Below, in pieces: positions 1 through 11,061 of a DNA stretch of 64,000 bases. The first letter of the stretch is position 1. Each line of letters opens with the position of its first letter. Source of the stretch: Pieris napi (Eukaryota; Arthropoda; Insecta; Lepidoptera; Pieridae); the NCBI RefSeq assembly GCF_905475465.1, contig NC_062237.1, positions 13,564,501 to 13,628,500 on the forward strand, read 5' to 3'. The notes under the pieces were generated by a model, which saw nothing but the letters and a program-made list of their open reading frames with translations, searched no databases and had not been told where the DNA came from. Position numbers and translations under genes: made by a program.

Positions 1-2464
1 TCGACGCGCTGGATGGGCGTTTGCGCGGAGCGCGAGGCGTACCTGCTGGCGGCTCGCGGTGATTCCGCCTTGGGAGTGTGGGACGCACGTTCGCTTCACT
101 CGCCGCTGCTGATGCTGCCTCAGCCGCGGCCACCGCGCAAGGTGCAGTGGTGCCCCACCAGGTAGGTCGCGATAACCCGCGAGACCGAAAACGTGGGCGT
201 CGATACAGAGCATCGAGATGTAATTTTCAGGCGCAACCTCCTTCTGTCTCTGCGTCGTGACTCGAGCACTCTGCGTCTTCACGACATCCAGCGGGCGACC
301 GATTTCAAGTCGCCGGAAGCCGTCGAAACCGCGGGGAGCGACGAGGGAGGCGCGGGCGAAGCCGTCGAGCGCGAAGTGTCGCCGGGCGGAGGTCCGCTGG
401 CGTCGTTCGCGTGTCACCCGGCGCACCGCGCGCGGTTGCTAGCGCTCGCGACGGGCGGCGCGCTGCTGGAGCACACGGTGGGCGAGCGCGTGACGCTGGC
501 GTGGGGTGCCGGAGGCGCGCTGGTGTGGGCGGCCGGGGGGCACCTGCGAGCGCCTCCCGCCGTCTTTGCCGCCGACCGCGACGACCTCGCGCAGCGGACG
601 CGTAGGCGCGCCGAAGCCGACTACGGCCTGAAGGTAAGCAACTCGCGCCTCGAGCTCGCGCCTCGAGCTCCTCGCTGACTCCGGCCGCTTTCGCAGGTCG
701 ACCTTTGGCAGAACGCCGAGCTGGCCGAGGACGAGGAGTTGGCGGGTCTCTGGCACTTTTTGGCGCTGAGCAAGTCGCTCGTCGAGGATGGTCAGTGTCG
801 CCTCGCGATATTTTCTCCGTGTCCTTCGATCTTTTGACGAGTTTAATGTATCAGGATGCATCCGCAACGGCGGATGGAAGCATCCGGGCGTTCGCTGCGT
901 GCTGCCGGGGGCGGGGGAGGGCTCGTACAGGTCGGAGGCGACGCCGGCGCTTCTGCCCGACATGCCCAGTCGGAAGGTGCTGCTCTACCGGAGTCCCGAG
1001 CGAACGCGCGCCCTGCAGCTGCTCGGCTGGGGCTGGGGCTGGGAGAACGCGCTGGCGGGTGTCGAGCGCGCCGAGGCCGAGGGCAAGCCGTGCCGGGCCG
1101 CCGCGCTCGCCGTCTTCCACCTGCGCGTGCGCACCGCGCTGGACGTGCTGTCACGCGCTCGCTCGCCGCGCCTCCGCGTGGCGGCGCTGGCGCTGGCGGC
1201 GGGCGGCGGCGCGCCCGACGAGCGCCTGTGGCGGGACTCGCTGGCGGCGGCGGCGCCGGCTCTGCCCGACCCTTATCTGCGCGCGCTGCTGCACTTTCTT
1301 GCCGCCACCGCGCAGGCGCATCCCGACTTCAGCGCCGTGCTGGTGACGCTTAAATTATTTAGCACAATAACGATATACTGCATATTGCTGTTTCTTATCT
1401 TCTTGAGCGATAAAAGTTGTTCTTTAGGATAATTTTACCTTTTCCATGAGGCTTCTCTTGATTTTCCAATTTCTTCAAAACTTCTGTTTATTCCATGATT
1501 TTTCCCATTTAAAGTAGATAGTTTAAATATGTAACTATTAGAAAAAAGTCAAACGGTCTCCCCGCTCAGCTAGTTAGGCGGCGCCAACATTTATTTATTT
1601 ATTTATTACACAAATACATACATATTATAAGGATGGCCCGATTTTAATATTGATGTATGTATTTATTGTAAAATATACAAATGGTGGACGGGTGCGTCGC
1701 GTCTGTCGCAGAACGAGACGGAGATGCGGCTCGAGGACCGCGTGGCGTTCGCGTGCCTCTACCTGTCCGACCGGCACCTGCACGAGTACGTGGAGCGAGC
1801 CCACGCCGGCCTCAGCGAGCGAGGGGCCCTCGCGGGCGTCGTCCTGTGCGGGCTCGGGTCCGACGGCCTGACGCTGCTGCAGCGCTGGCTCGAGCGCACC
1901 GGCGACGTGCAGTCGGCGGCTCTGCTGGCCGCGCGTTGCTGCCCTCCCGATCTCGTGCGCGATGCGCGCGTGCAGCGCTGGCTGGCCGCCTACCGCGCCC
2001 TCCTCGACGGATGGCGGATGTGGTGGGCGCGATGCGCGCTCGACACGTGGCTCGGCGCGGCCGACGGCGAGGAGCGCACTCGCCGCGTGGCCGTGGCGTG
2101 CACGTACTGCGGCAAGTGCGTCGCCGCGGCGCCCTCGGCGCGAGTTCGCCCGCCCTTCGCGCGTCTGCCGCCGCCGGCCGCCAAAATGAAGGTGTCGTCG
2201 TGCCCGCACTGTCGCAAGCCGCTGCCGCGCTGCGGCGTCTGCTCTCTGCACTTGGGCACGAGCGCGGTGGGCGGGGCGGGCGGCGCCGTGGGCGGCGCAC
2301 CCTTCGATACGTGGTTCAGCTGGTGCGTGGCCTGTCGCCACGGCGGACACGCGGCGCACTTGCTGCACTGGTTCGGCGAACACGCGGAGTGCCCGGTGAG
2401 CTCGTGCTCGTGCCGCTGTGCCGCCCTCGATCCTCCGGACCCGCCGGACGTCCGGCGCTCTTAG
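1..2464 (+). CDS. MIOS: MIOS (missing oocyte / GATOR2 subunit), 3' part
   Basis: C-terminal part of MIOS, a WD40-containing subunit of the GATOR2 complex that promotes amino-acid-dependent mTORC1 signalling at the lysosome. The gene begins before the window. Exons read from splice sites and phase are 1-161, 231-633, 697-790, 855-1342 and 1712-2464 (stop TAG); all junctions keep frame. Exon 1 holds the end of the beta-propeller (GVWDARSLHSP, KVQWCPTR). The middle is the alpha-solenoid. The last exon carries the C-terminal cysteine/histidine zinc module: CTYCGKC, SCPHCRKPLPRCGVC, then WCVACRHGGHAAHLLHWF and HAECPVSSCSCRC, closely matching animal MIOS. Coding exons are extremely GC-rich, while the 369-bp last intron (1343-1711) is AT-rich in its central part. 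The identity rests on residue patterns recalled from the family. Confidence 0.9.
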
Positions 2465-3105
2465 CTCTGCGATGTATCGTATTGTAATCAATTTTTGTTA
2501 CAAAAACAATATTTTTCTAACCGAATCTATATTTTCATTTCAAGTGCATTTGTATAATTGCGTTTGAGCCCGTCCTTTACAGCTATGACTACGCTTTGTA
2601 TCAGATTCAAACGTATTTCTAATATTTCCTGGCTCTCTGCGTTTCTAAGTTGTGCAAGAAGGAGGTTACTTGTTCTTTTATTAGCCGACGAACATTGTTG
2701 TGTTGAACATTCCTGAAGAGCCTTTCAGTGTGGCACTAAGTTTTCCACGGCGGGCTGCACTGATACGATATTAGACCTGAATGTAGCGTAGCAAAGTGCC
2801 GTTTGCAGAAGTTTGAGAAGAGCATCGAACCGAAGTCCGAGAATTTTTATAACTTCATCCATTTTTAATTCCATATTTTCTTTTATAGCTTCATTATTCT
2901 GGCTTATTTTATTTAATACTTCTATTGCTTGACCGTCGTTGGAGTTTAAATCCAGCTTTATTTAAAACTTTATTGATTTCTAAAAACAATTATTTCCCTT
3001 CACAAATCGTTTGGCAGCCTAATAATAAATCATCCATGAAAAAATCGTTCAAGATACAGTGGTAAACTACTGATTTTTCCCCTTTATCATACGCTGCCCG
3101 GCGCA
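2465..3105. other. Intergenic, nothing recognised
   Basis: AT-rich sequence downstream of MIOS. It presumably includes the MIOS 3' UTR, but I see no clear AATAAA close to the stop. No gene or repeat boundary could be supported. Confidence 0.4.
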
Positions 3106-3348
3106 GCCCTGCGATTCTGTAACTCACTTCACGAACTCACACAGCGGTTTTCGCATCGGCGGTCGCTCTCAAATCAGTCGTGAAGCAGTCATTTTATGAT
3201 TTGGCATTCTGAAAAGGTGGGAGCTTGTAGTTTATTGTATATCAGAATGCCAAATCATAAAATGACTGCTTCACGACTGATTTGAGAGCGACCGCCGATG
3301 CGAAAACCGCTGTGTGAGTTCGTGAAGTGAGTTACAGAATCGCAGGGC
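3106..3348. repeat. Perfect long inverted repeat (hairpin), 107-bp arms
   Basis: Arms 3106-3212 and 3242-3348 are reverse complements with no mismatch found by eye, separated by a 29-bp spacer (3213-3241). Pairing stops at 3105/3349 and 3213/3241. No transposon-like target duplication is evident. It could be a foldback element, a snap-back duplication made by template switching, or a hairpin RNA source. Confidence 0.9.
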
Positions 3349-4269
3349 AGAGCTCTTACAGCTAGAAAAGGTGCTGAAGCCGTACCAAATGTTACCCTCA
3401 GCAAACTTAAATGTTGAATGTCTTCTTGACACACCAACCGTTGATAGTCGATATCACTCTTATCCACTTTAAACGACAAGATAAAACCGTATGACTTGAA
3501 CCTAAACAATTATAACATGAATTTGAAGTCTAGACAAATTTACGACGGGCAGATATTATATCTTCACACATTCTAACATGAAACAACATTTTTATCTCTA
3601 TTATTACTTATAACATTTGATTGAGTAATTTTTATATTTTTAGAATCTAAGAATAAATAAATATCCTAAATAAAATATCCCCACATTTCTAAATCATCCT
3701 TTTCCGATTCGCATATTTGTTTCTAATGCGTTGTGTGGAATGATTCCCAATACTTGTCCAAAGTCTTAGTTCGGGTTTCAATATAGGACACAGTTATTCT
3801 GTCCTTCGGAGATTACTTAAAGTTGGTAAAGGCTCGCTGAATTTTCTTTTGTATATCTTCTTGTAGTCGTATCAACGAATCCATTATAAAAACCGTTTTT
3901 TTTTACCTTATGAACAAATAAAACACCATTCTTAAGGCTGAAATTTAATACAAATTCAATTGAAATACTTATACTATTCTTGAATCAAAACAATACCGCG
4001 ATTGAAGGAACCACAGGCGACATCTATTGGTTGAACATAAAACTATAATTATTTAAACACATCAGTGAGCAAATTTTTAAGTCCGGTATAGGTGAAATTT
4101 TTCTAAGTTCAGTTTGCTCGAAATTTTATAAGTTTTAGTTATTATTAACTTAGGAAAAATAGGTCATGTGGGGAATACAGTATAACCACTATTTTCGTTA
4201 AAATTTTACAAGACCACTGTTCACACTGTTAATTTTCTAAGAAATTTCTTCCTTGTGGTTACCTAAGGG
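3349..4269. other. AT-rich intergenic, nothing recognised
   Basis: No ORF, RNA or repeat end that I can support. The short ORF at 3255-3509 is partly inside the hairpin and looks fortuitous. Confidence 0.4.
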
Positions 4270-4677
4270 TTATTTTTGCTTGACACCTCTTCTACTGCTT
4301 AATATAGATTCTCTACTTGCAGTTTTTGACTTTACAACTTTTGCTCGCTGACTTTTGGTTGGTTCTAAGCATCCCAAATAATTTCCATTATTTTGCGATC
4401 CTAATGTCTCATTATTTCCACGAAAAGCAAGACCTCTTGAAGCCAAAAATTTCACTACTGCAACAATCCTAAGCACATTCTTCCAATAGTTAATTTCTGT
4501 ATTACATTGGGACAGCAACTCAGTATCAATTCGTCCAGTAGATTTCATTCTTGCAACATAATTCAGCATAAATTCCCTGAGCTGTAAACTGTTCTCATGC
4601 TCTATCAATAAGTTACTTATATGCATCCAATCTTTATATCCAGTACCAGTAGTATTAATGGTGAATAAAGGAGCCAT
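4270..4677 (-). pseudogene. hAT-like (TTF/ZMYM1-type) transposase fragment
   Basis: A 135-residue open stretch whose first 100 or so residues resemble the segment of TTF-type zinc-finger hAT transposases (ZMYM1-like proteins in insects) with the pattern KDWMHISNLLIEHENS, then NYVARMKSTGRIDTEL and RGLAFRGNNETLGSQNNGNY. After NYLGCLE it departs from the family and ends in a basic tail, as expected after a frameshift or truncation. The DDE core is not present. It is a decayed piece of a transposase rather than a gene. Confidence 0.6.
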
Positions 4678-4727
4678 TTTCTTTCTAAAGACTCATCATT
4701 CGTCAATTAACGAATAAAAATATTTTG

Positions 4728-4740
4728 ACGTGATAACGTC
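4728..4740 (+). repeat. 13-bp inverted-repeat arm, left (partner at 11136-11148)
   Basis: ACGTGATAACGTC here is the exact reverse complement of GACGTTATCACGT at 11136-11148. The two flank the whole BEL/Pao insertion, so they may be the ends of an older non-autonomous DNA element (about 320 bp without the BEL) into which BEL jumped. No target duplication was confirmed. Confidence 0.4.
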
Positions 4741-4973
4741 TTTAAAATCGTTTTAGTCGGGTGACATGTTCAGAAACTTGTGTCACACCAAAACCTCACG
4801 AGCGCGATCGCAGGTATAACGAGAGAGAGACGGACCGATCTCCCGTCTCATCTCGAGCGCTGCCAGTCATTCCGTGAATGTATGAAGAAAAATGTATATC
4901 ATAGTCGAATAAGTAAACTTGTCATTTTACACCCGAAATTTATCATCAAAAGTGTGAATAAAACGATAGATGT

Positions 4974-5212
4974 TGTTCGGGGTTGGGATAAATTATCAAG
5001 ATATTTAAGGGGATAATTATTTATTTTATGAGCAATGGACTTAACTAGTGGGGTGAGATGAGATTGGGAGTCGCGCCCGGTACGAGGTCTGAACTCTGAA
5101 TGCCGACTAACTTTAGTGAATATAATAAGATATAATGGAAATGAACACACAAGCAAATCATATTGCATGGTGTCATTTACATTGCAATACCTGTACGGTT
5201 GTAAATCGTACA
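4974..5212 (-). repeat. BEL/Pao 3' LTR
   Basis: 239 bp, plus-strand ends TGTTCGGGG...CGTACA. It is nearly identical to 10830-11061 apart from an extra CTCTGAA-type 7-bp insertion. It borders the GATGT duplication on its outer side. Confidence 0.9.
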
Positions 5213-5564
5213 TGTTCCCGGGGGAGGAAAAGATGAGGGTTAGTAAAATGGAGGATGAACTTAAGACTAACAAGGTGATACACAAATTTTAATATTAAAT
5301 GTTTATATAGTGTTTACTATATGTTATGATTAGTTGTGGGTGAGAAAATGAATTACATTTATCAATCTAGCTACAAAGATTCACTTATATTTTATTTCGT
5401 AAGGAAAAACACACGAAAGATCGGCGAGGAAGCTCGATCTTGTTTATTTACACTTTCACTTGATTGACTTTTTGAATTTAAATTACTCTTGAAAACACTT
5501 TTATTATTATGATAAAAATGCCTTTTTTCCCTAACTTCACACTCACTCACAACACTATCACTTT

Positions 5565-6122
5565 TCACGGGTTGTGGAGATGGCAGAGATGTGGCTTCTT
5601 TTCATCGACCTTCTCATGGTTTAAAGATTGATTACTATTATTTGTAGGTAGAAGGGATAACTTAACGACTGGGCGTTTAATAGAACCGTTCTTGGTTTTA
5701 AGAGTGACGACTCTCACCAGCCCGTCACTTCCGGGATGTAGCTCTACAACACGCCCTAAAGCCCTTTTACCGGGCGGAAGATTTTCATCTTTTATGATGA
5801 CTATATCGTTCAAGTTGAGATATTTTTGAGGTCGTTTCCACTTGGATCTAATAGATAATTGTGAGAGATATTCATTCTTCCATTTGACCCAAATATCATG
5901 ATAGATTTTCTGAGTTAAGTGCCATCGAGTTCTAAGATCATTTTCTTGTTTTTGTAACCATCGTGGTATTTCAAATTGCGTTATATAGGATATGTCGGTT
6001 TTTATTTTATTCCATTCTAAGGCTAATTTATGAGGTATCGGCTGATCCCATCCGAGATCAGACTTCCAAGTTTCTTGAAATAAAATTTTAAGTTTTGTAG
6101 TGACTGATGCTAGCCAGCCCAA
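5565..6122 (-). pseudogene. BEL/Pao post-RT and integrase C-terminal remnant
   Basis: 185-residue ORF joining two normally distant parts of BEL/Pao Pol. The first 55 or so residues match the post-RT segment (LGWLASVTTKLKILFQ, ending at IPRWL). The rest matches the integrase C-terminal domain (DUF5641-type: WHLTQKIYHDIWVKWKNEYL, DIVIIKDENLPPGKRALGRV, VKLSLLP). RNase H and the integrase DDE core are absent between them. Read together with the ORF upstream, this shows at least two internal deletions in the element. Confidence 0.8.
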
Positions 6123-6164
6123 AGGGTCATAAATTTTTGAGATTTCGGCTATTAATTGCCGTTT

Positions 6165-8576
6165 TTAGATTAGTGTTTGAAGGTCTTGTTGTAGATTTGG
6201 CCCTCTACACATAAGATCATTGAGGCTAAATCCACTCGAAGTTTTTGAAGAAGCATTAAAAACAACTCGCAATTTCGTAGTTGATGATTCCGCTCGTTGT
6301 ACACAATGGTGCGATAAGTAGCAACCCGACTCTACGGCGGCGCGTGACACAACGGGTATCATGTGTCCGAGCTCTCTGTACTCCGATATAAATAATTTAT
6401 AATCACGAGCTAAATAAGGTTTTTTAATAAGTTTATTTTCCAATTGAATAAATTGAGCGATAGACTTTGACTTCGATTCGCCCAATTTTTCCTCGAGATT
6501 TTCTTTAAAAGGCATTTTCACAACGTAACTGCCGTCGTCACGTCTTGAGGTTGTATTCTGAAAAAACGCTATACAATTTTGATCTTCCTGTGACATATTT
6601 AAGGGTTCATGAATATCTTCCACTTCCCAAAACCTTTGGATATCGTTATTAAGGATTATATTACACTGATAGGTTTTATAATTACCGGTTATTATCCATC
6701 TCAACTGCGTTTGTTGCGCAATCGGAAACCTTTCTTGAAATCTACAAATACCGTCCAAGATAATATCTGAATAAACATCAGCGCCGAATAATATATCAAT
6801 AGGGCTACTTTTATAAAATTCTGAATCAGCTAATCTTATATGATTAAGCTCAGTCCAATTTGGTTTTGGCAGGGTATAGCTCGGTAAGTTCCTTACAAGT
6901 TTTTTCATAATAAATACATCCGTGTTAAAGGTATAATCATTGACTAATGATAAACACTTGATCGAGATTTTGCCCTTGCAATTGTTTTCTGTATTTCCTA
7001 CCCCAGAAATATAACCATTACATTTTTGTCGAGGTATTTTTAATAATTGAGCAGCATTTTCACTAATAATTGAGATTTGTGAGCCCTGATCTAAAAGAGC
7101 TCTCATATTTTTATAAGATCCATCCGCTGCCTGTATCTTAATAATGACAGTGGCAAGTAATATTTCGGCAGGGTCACTTGGAAGAGATACTAATGTGTTA
7201 ATTTCTTGTTGTTGAGGTAAATGTTTCACAACCCGGGGCACGTGTAACCTTGATCGTGAAACGTCCGGTGTCATATTATCTTTTGTAAAACATTCATGTA
7301 AAATTGTATTATGATTTTTATTACATTCTTTGCACATTAATTGCGAAAGGCATTTTTTACCTTCATGATAATGTAAACAGTTGATACAAAGGTTCAATTT
7401 TGCAATAGCATTTCTTCGTGCGAAAGGCTGCATATTCAATAATTTCTGGCATAAATGTATTCGATGATCGCTCGAATTACACACCGGACACAACTTGCGT
7501 TTTTCAATAACTTTATTACTGGAATGTGTCGGTTGCGAAATAACCTGATTTGTAGAATAAGTATACTTAGGATTATTATAACTTTGTCTAAAGTTATGAT
7601 TAAAATTTTTCGAAGATGATGATTGATTATTTAAATTTTTTGAAGGTTTATATTGATTGAAGTTTTGATATGATACTTTTGGGGTGTGATTTTCTTGCTT
7701 CTTCCGTGAAGTTTCTAAGGTCATAAACTTAGTTTCTAAAAACTGCAAAAAATCTTGTAATACGGGTAATTCTCTCGGCGATTTCAAAGACTGTATATAT
7801 TCATTGTACGTGTCTGCGTCTAACTTCTGAGACAATATACATACAAGGAAGGGATCCCAGGAAGAAACATTAATTCCAAGATTTTCTATCGCATTTATAC
7901 TCTCGTTTGTAACATCGTGAATGCGTTTGATATGATTATACGACTGGTATTGAATATTAGGAATATTTAAGAGATTGTTAAGGTGAGATGTAAAGATTTG
8001 GCGCTTATTATCATAGCGATGACTGAGAATATTCCAGCTAATGAGATAATTATCTGAGCTTACCTGGAGATGTTGAATCAACTTCTCAGGTTCACCCTTA
8101 ACCTTACTTTTGAGAAATTGTAATTTCTGCGCATTTGAAAGAGATGGGTTACTATGAATAGTTTCCGTAAAGAGATCTTTGAAGGAGACCCATTGGTTAT
8201 AATTTCCCTCGAAGGTTGGTAACTCCATTTTAGGGGTTGTTTTCTCGATGTGTGATACCGACCACATCTTTTTATTGATATCCTTCTTTACTTTAATGTA
8301 ATATTTTTCGTAATTTGTAAATTGCTCTTCGTATTCTCGGTTGGAACCACAAAGTTCATTGTCCAACTCCCAATGTAAGCTATCAATCGCAGTCCAACGG
8401 ACTTGCAAGGTCTTTAGGATGTCTTCTAACTCCCACTTTTCCGAGATAAAGTCAAGTTCTATACTCGAGGCAGTTCTCAGAAAAGCTTTAAAATTTGTAG
8501 TTTGTTTTTTCATGAGATCAGAGGTCGATGCATTTGAGGTAGAAGGGGGTTGAAACGTTGGAGGTTGTAAGGACAT
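6165..8576 (-). CDS. BEL/Pao Gag-protease-RT(start) polyprotein, truncated
   Basis: 803-residue ORF. After a Ser/Thr/Pro-rich start comes the BEL/Pao Gag domain (DUF1759-type: FEGNYNQWVSFKDLF, LQFLKSKVKGEPEKLIQHL). Next are zinc-knuckle-like Cys/His clusters (CPVCNSSDHRIHLC, CINCLHYHEGKKC, CKECNKNHNTILHEC). The aspartic protease (DUF1758-type) has active-site region ALLDQGSQISIIS. The last part enters RT (VVFNASSKTSSG, NDLMCRGPNLQQDL) and ends at a stop right after that motif, before the YVDD palm. In frame past the stop (minus strand, about 6165-6125) the sequence jumps to a segment that normally lies after RT, so the RT core was removed by an internal deletion. Confidence 0.85.
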   Translation of the reverse strand: MSLQPPTFQPPSTSNASTSDLMKKQTTNFKAFLRTASSIELDFISEKWELEDILKTLQVRWTAIDSLHWELDNELCGSNREYEEQFTNYEKYYIKVKKDINKKMWSVSHIEKTTPKMELPTFEGNYNQWVSFKDLFTETIHSNPSLSNAQKLQFLKSKVKGEPEKLIQHLQVSSDNYLISWNILSHRYDNKRQIFTSHLNNLLNIPNIQYQSYNHIKRIHDVTNESINAIENLGINVSSWDPFLVCILSQKLDADTYNEYIQSLKSPRELPVLQDFLQFLETKFMTLETSRKKQENHTPKVSYQNFNQYKPSKNLNNQSSSSKNFNHNFRQSYNNPKYTYSTNQVISQPTHSSNKVIEKRKLCPVCNSSDHRIHLCQKLLNMQPFARRNAIAKLNLCINCLHYHEGKKCLSQLMCKECNKNHNTILHECFTKDNMTPDVSRSRLHVPRVVKHLPQQQEINTLVSLPSDPAEILLATVIIKIQAADGSYKNMRALLDQGSQISIISENAAQLLKIPRQKCNGYISGVGNTENNCKGKISIKCLSLVNDYTFNTDVFIMKKLVRNLPSYTLPKPNWTELNHIRLADSEFYKSSPIDILFGADVYSDIILDGICRFQERFPIAQQTQLRWIITGNYKTYQCNIILNNDIQRFWEVEDIHEPLNMSQEDQNCIAFFQNTTSRRDDGSYVVKMPFKENLEEKLGESKSKSIAQFIQLENKLIKKPYLARDYKLFISEYRELGHMIPVVSRAAVESGCYLSHHCVQRAESSTTKLRVVFNASSKTSSGFSLNDLMCRGPNLQQDLQTLI

Positions 8577-8659
8577 AATTAATGATTATCAGAGATAACA
8601 ATATAACCTTACTTGTTCAGCTGATAAGTTGATCAAGATATCCTCGCAATACCTGCAAG

Positions 8660-10650
8660 GTTGTACTGAATCCGAGATGTAGTGTGCCGAGGTCACAAAG
8701 TGAAGAGATGTAGTGTGCCTTCCTAAGGCACCGAATTCACGAGGTAAAGAGATGTAGTGCTTTCCTAAGGCACCGACGTCACGAGGTGAAGAGATGTAGT
8801 GCTTTCCCAAGGCACCGAGGTCACGAGGTAAAGATATGTAGTGCTTTCCTAAGGCACCGAGGTCACGAGGTGAAGAGATGTAGTGCCTTCCTAATGCACC
8901 GAGGTCACGAGGTGAAGATATGTAGTGCTTTCCTAAGGCACCGAGGTCACGAGGTGAAGAGATGTAGTGCTTTCCTAATGCACCGAGGTCACGAGGTAAA
9001 GAGATGTAGTGCTTTCCCAAGGCACCGAGGTCACGAGGTGAAGAGATGTAGTGCTTTCCTAAGGCACCGAGGTCACGAGGTGAAGAGATGTAGTGCTTTC
9101 CTAAGGCACCGAGGTCACGAGGTGAAGAGATGTAGTGCTTTCCTAAGGCACCGAGGTCACGAGGTGAAGAGATGTAGTGCCTTCCTAATGCACCGAGGTC
9201 ACGAGGTGAAGATATGTAGTGCTTTCCTAAGGCACCGAGGTCACGAGGTAAAGAGATGTAGTGCTTTCCCAAGGCACCGAGGTCACGAGGTGAAGAGATG
9301 TAGTGCTTTCCTAAGGCACCGAGGTCACGAGGTGAAGAGATGTAGTGCTTTCCTAAGGCACCGAGGTCACGAGGTGAAGAGATGTAGTGCTTTCCTAAGG
9401 CACCGAGGTCACGAGGTGAAGAGATGTAGTGCCTTCCTAAGGCACCGAGGTCACGAGTTGAAGAGATGTAGTGCCTTCCTAATGCACCGAGGTCACGAGG
9501 TGAAGATATGTAGTGCTTTCCTAAGGCACCGAGGTCACGAGGTGAAGAGATGTAGTGCCTTCCTAATGCACCGAGGTCACGAGGTGAAGATATGTAGTGC
9601 TTTCCTAAGGCACCGAGGTCACGAGGTAAAGAGATGTAGTGCTTTCCCAAGGCACCGAGGTCACGAGGTGAAGAGATGTAGTGCTTTCCTAAGGCACCGA
9701 GGTCACGAGGTGAAGAGATGTAGCGCTTTCCTAAGGCACCGAGGTCACGAGGTGAAGAGATGTAGTGCCTTCCTAAGGCACCGAGGTCACGAGTTGAAGA
9801 GATGTAGTGCCTTCCTAATGCACCGAGGTCACGAGGTGAAGATATGTAGTGCTTTCCTAAGGCACCGAGGTCACGAGGTGAAGAGATGTAGTGCCTTCCT
9901 AATGCACCGAGGTCACGAGGTGAAGATATGTAGTGCTTTCCTAAGGCACCGAGGTCACGAGGTAAAGAGATGTAGTGCTTTCCCAAGGCACCGAGGTCAC
10001 GAGGTGAAGAGATGTAGTGCTTTCCTAAGGCACCGAGGTCACGAGGTGAAGAGATGTAGTGCTTTCCTAAGGCACCGAGGTCACGAGGTGAAGAGATGTA
10101 GTGCTTTCCTAAGGCACCGAGGTCACGAGGTGAAGAGATGTAGTGCCTTCCTAAGGCACCGAGGTCACGAGGTGAAGATATGTAGTGCTTTCCTAAGGCA
10201 CCGAGGTCACGAGGTAAAGAGATGTAGTGCTTTCCCAAGGCACCGAGGTCACGAGGTGAAGAGATGTAGTGCTTTCCTAAGGCACCGAGGTCACGAGGTG
10301 AAGAGATGTAGTGCCTTCCTAAGGCACCGAGGTCACGAGGTGAAGATATGTAGTGCTTTCCTAAGGCACCGAGGTCACGAGGTAAAGAGATGTAGTGCTT
10401 TCCCAAGGCACCGAGGTCACGAGGTGAAGAGATGTAGTGCTTTCCTAAGGCACCGAGGTCACGAGGTGAAGAGATGTAGTGCCTTCCTAAGGCACCGAGG
10501 TCACGAGGTGAAGATATGTAGTGCTTTCCTAAGGCACCGAGGTCACGAGGTAAAGAGATGTAGTGCTTTCCCAAGGCACCGAGGTCACGAGGTGAAGAGA
10601 TGTAGTGCTTTCCTAAGGCACCGAGGTCACGAGGTATACAAATGTTGAGG
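8660..10650. repeat. 42-bp minisatellite, about 46 copies
   Basis: Tandem array of a 42-bp unit that includes AGAGATGTAGTGCTTTCC and AAGGCACCGAGGTCACGAGG, degenerate at the low-coordinate end. Because 42 is divisible by 3 and units lack stops, both strands stay open for more than 600 codons; the minus-strand frame reads a 14-residue unit (KHYISSPRDLGALG). Variant units recur in order (a four-unit pattern with SLP, SSP, RHY, SSP forms, and a larger block marked by an SST unit that appears twice), which shows higher-order duplication. It sits in the leader of the BEL/Pao element between the 5' LTR and gag. It is not CRISPR: there are no unique spacers. Confidence 0.95.
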
Positions 10651-10829
10651 TATACTGCCTTTCTAAGGCAATGGGATTAGGATAAAAGAGGTGTATCCAT
10701 AAATCGTAGTTCTAGATGTATTCTTTTGATACGCAGGTATCAGTATAACACACACTAAGCACAAAAATATTGCGAAAGCACACGCGCCCTGATCCTGCCA
10801 AAAATACGACTAATGGCTCGAAGGACCAA

Positions 10830-11061
10830 TGCTCGGGGTTGGGATAAATTATCAAGATATTTAAGGGGATAATTATTTATTTTATGAGCAATGGACTTAA
10901 CTAGTGGGGTGAGATGAGATTGGGAGTCGCGCCCGGTACGAGGTCTGAATGCCGACTAACTTTAGTGAATATAATAAGATATAATGGAAATGAACACACA
11001 AGCAAATCATATTGCATGGTGTCATTTACATTGCAATACCTGTACGGTTGTAAATCGTACA
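10830..11061 (-). repeat. BEL/Pao 5' LTR
   Basis: 232 bp, plus-strand ends TGCTCGGGG...CGTACA, followed outside by GATGT. Immediately inside, in the minus-strand sense, TTGGTCCTTCGAGCCATTA is at the expected primer-binding-site position; I did not match it to a specific tRNA. Confidence 0.9.

Larger units (their letters stand above)
4974..11061 (-). mobile_element. Internally deleted BEL/Pao LTR retrotransposon
   Basis: Direct repeats 4974-5212 and 10830-11061 are LTRs (TG...CA ends) that differ mainly by a 7-bp indel near 5095. They are flanked by the perfect 5-bp duplication GATGT (4969-4973 and 11062-11066), so the ends are complete and the insertion is fairly young. Sense is the minus strand: 5' LTR at 10830-11061, a leader with a 42-bp minisatellite, gag-protease and the start of RT (8576-6165), then scraps of the RT/RNase H region and the C-terminus of integrase (6122-5565), and the 3' LTR. 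The RT catalytic core, most of RNase H and the integrase core are missing, so any transposition needs proteins from another copy. Confidence 0.88.

Noticed and set aside
78..2491. ORFs in alternative frames across the MIOS exons
   Set aside because: GC-driven shadows; splice-compatible frames give MIOS motifs and the others do not.
3255..3509. 84-residue minus-strand ORF
   Set aside because: Half of it is one arm of the perfect hairpin; no recognisable protein features.
8589..10648. Two very long overlapping ORFs on opposite strands (about 660 and 620 codons) as protein genes
   Set aside because: They exist only because a 42-bp stop-free unit is repeated; there are no independent coding features and the array lies in a retrotransposon leader.
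8660..10650. CRISPR-like array
   Set aside because: Units are contiguous 42-bp repeats without unique spacers, in a eukaryotic retroelement.
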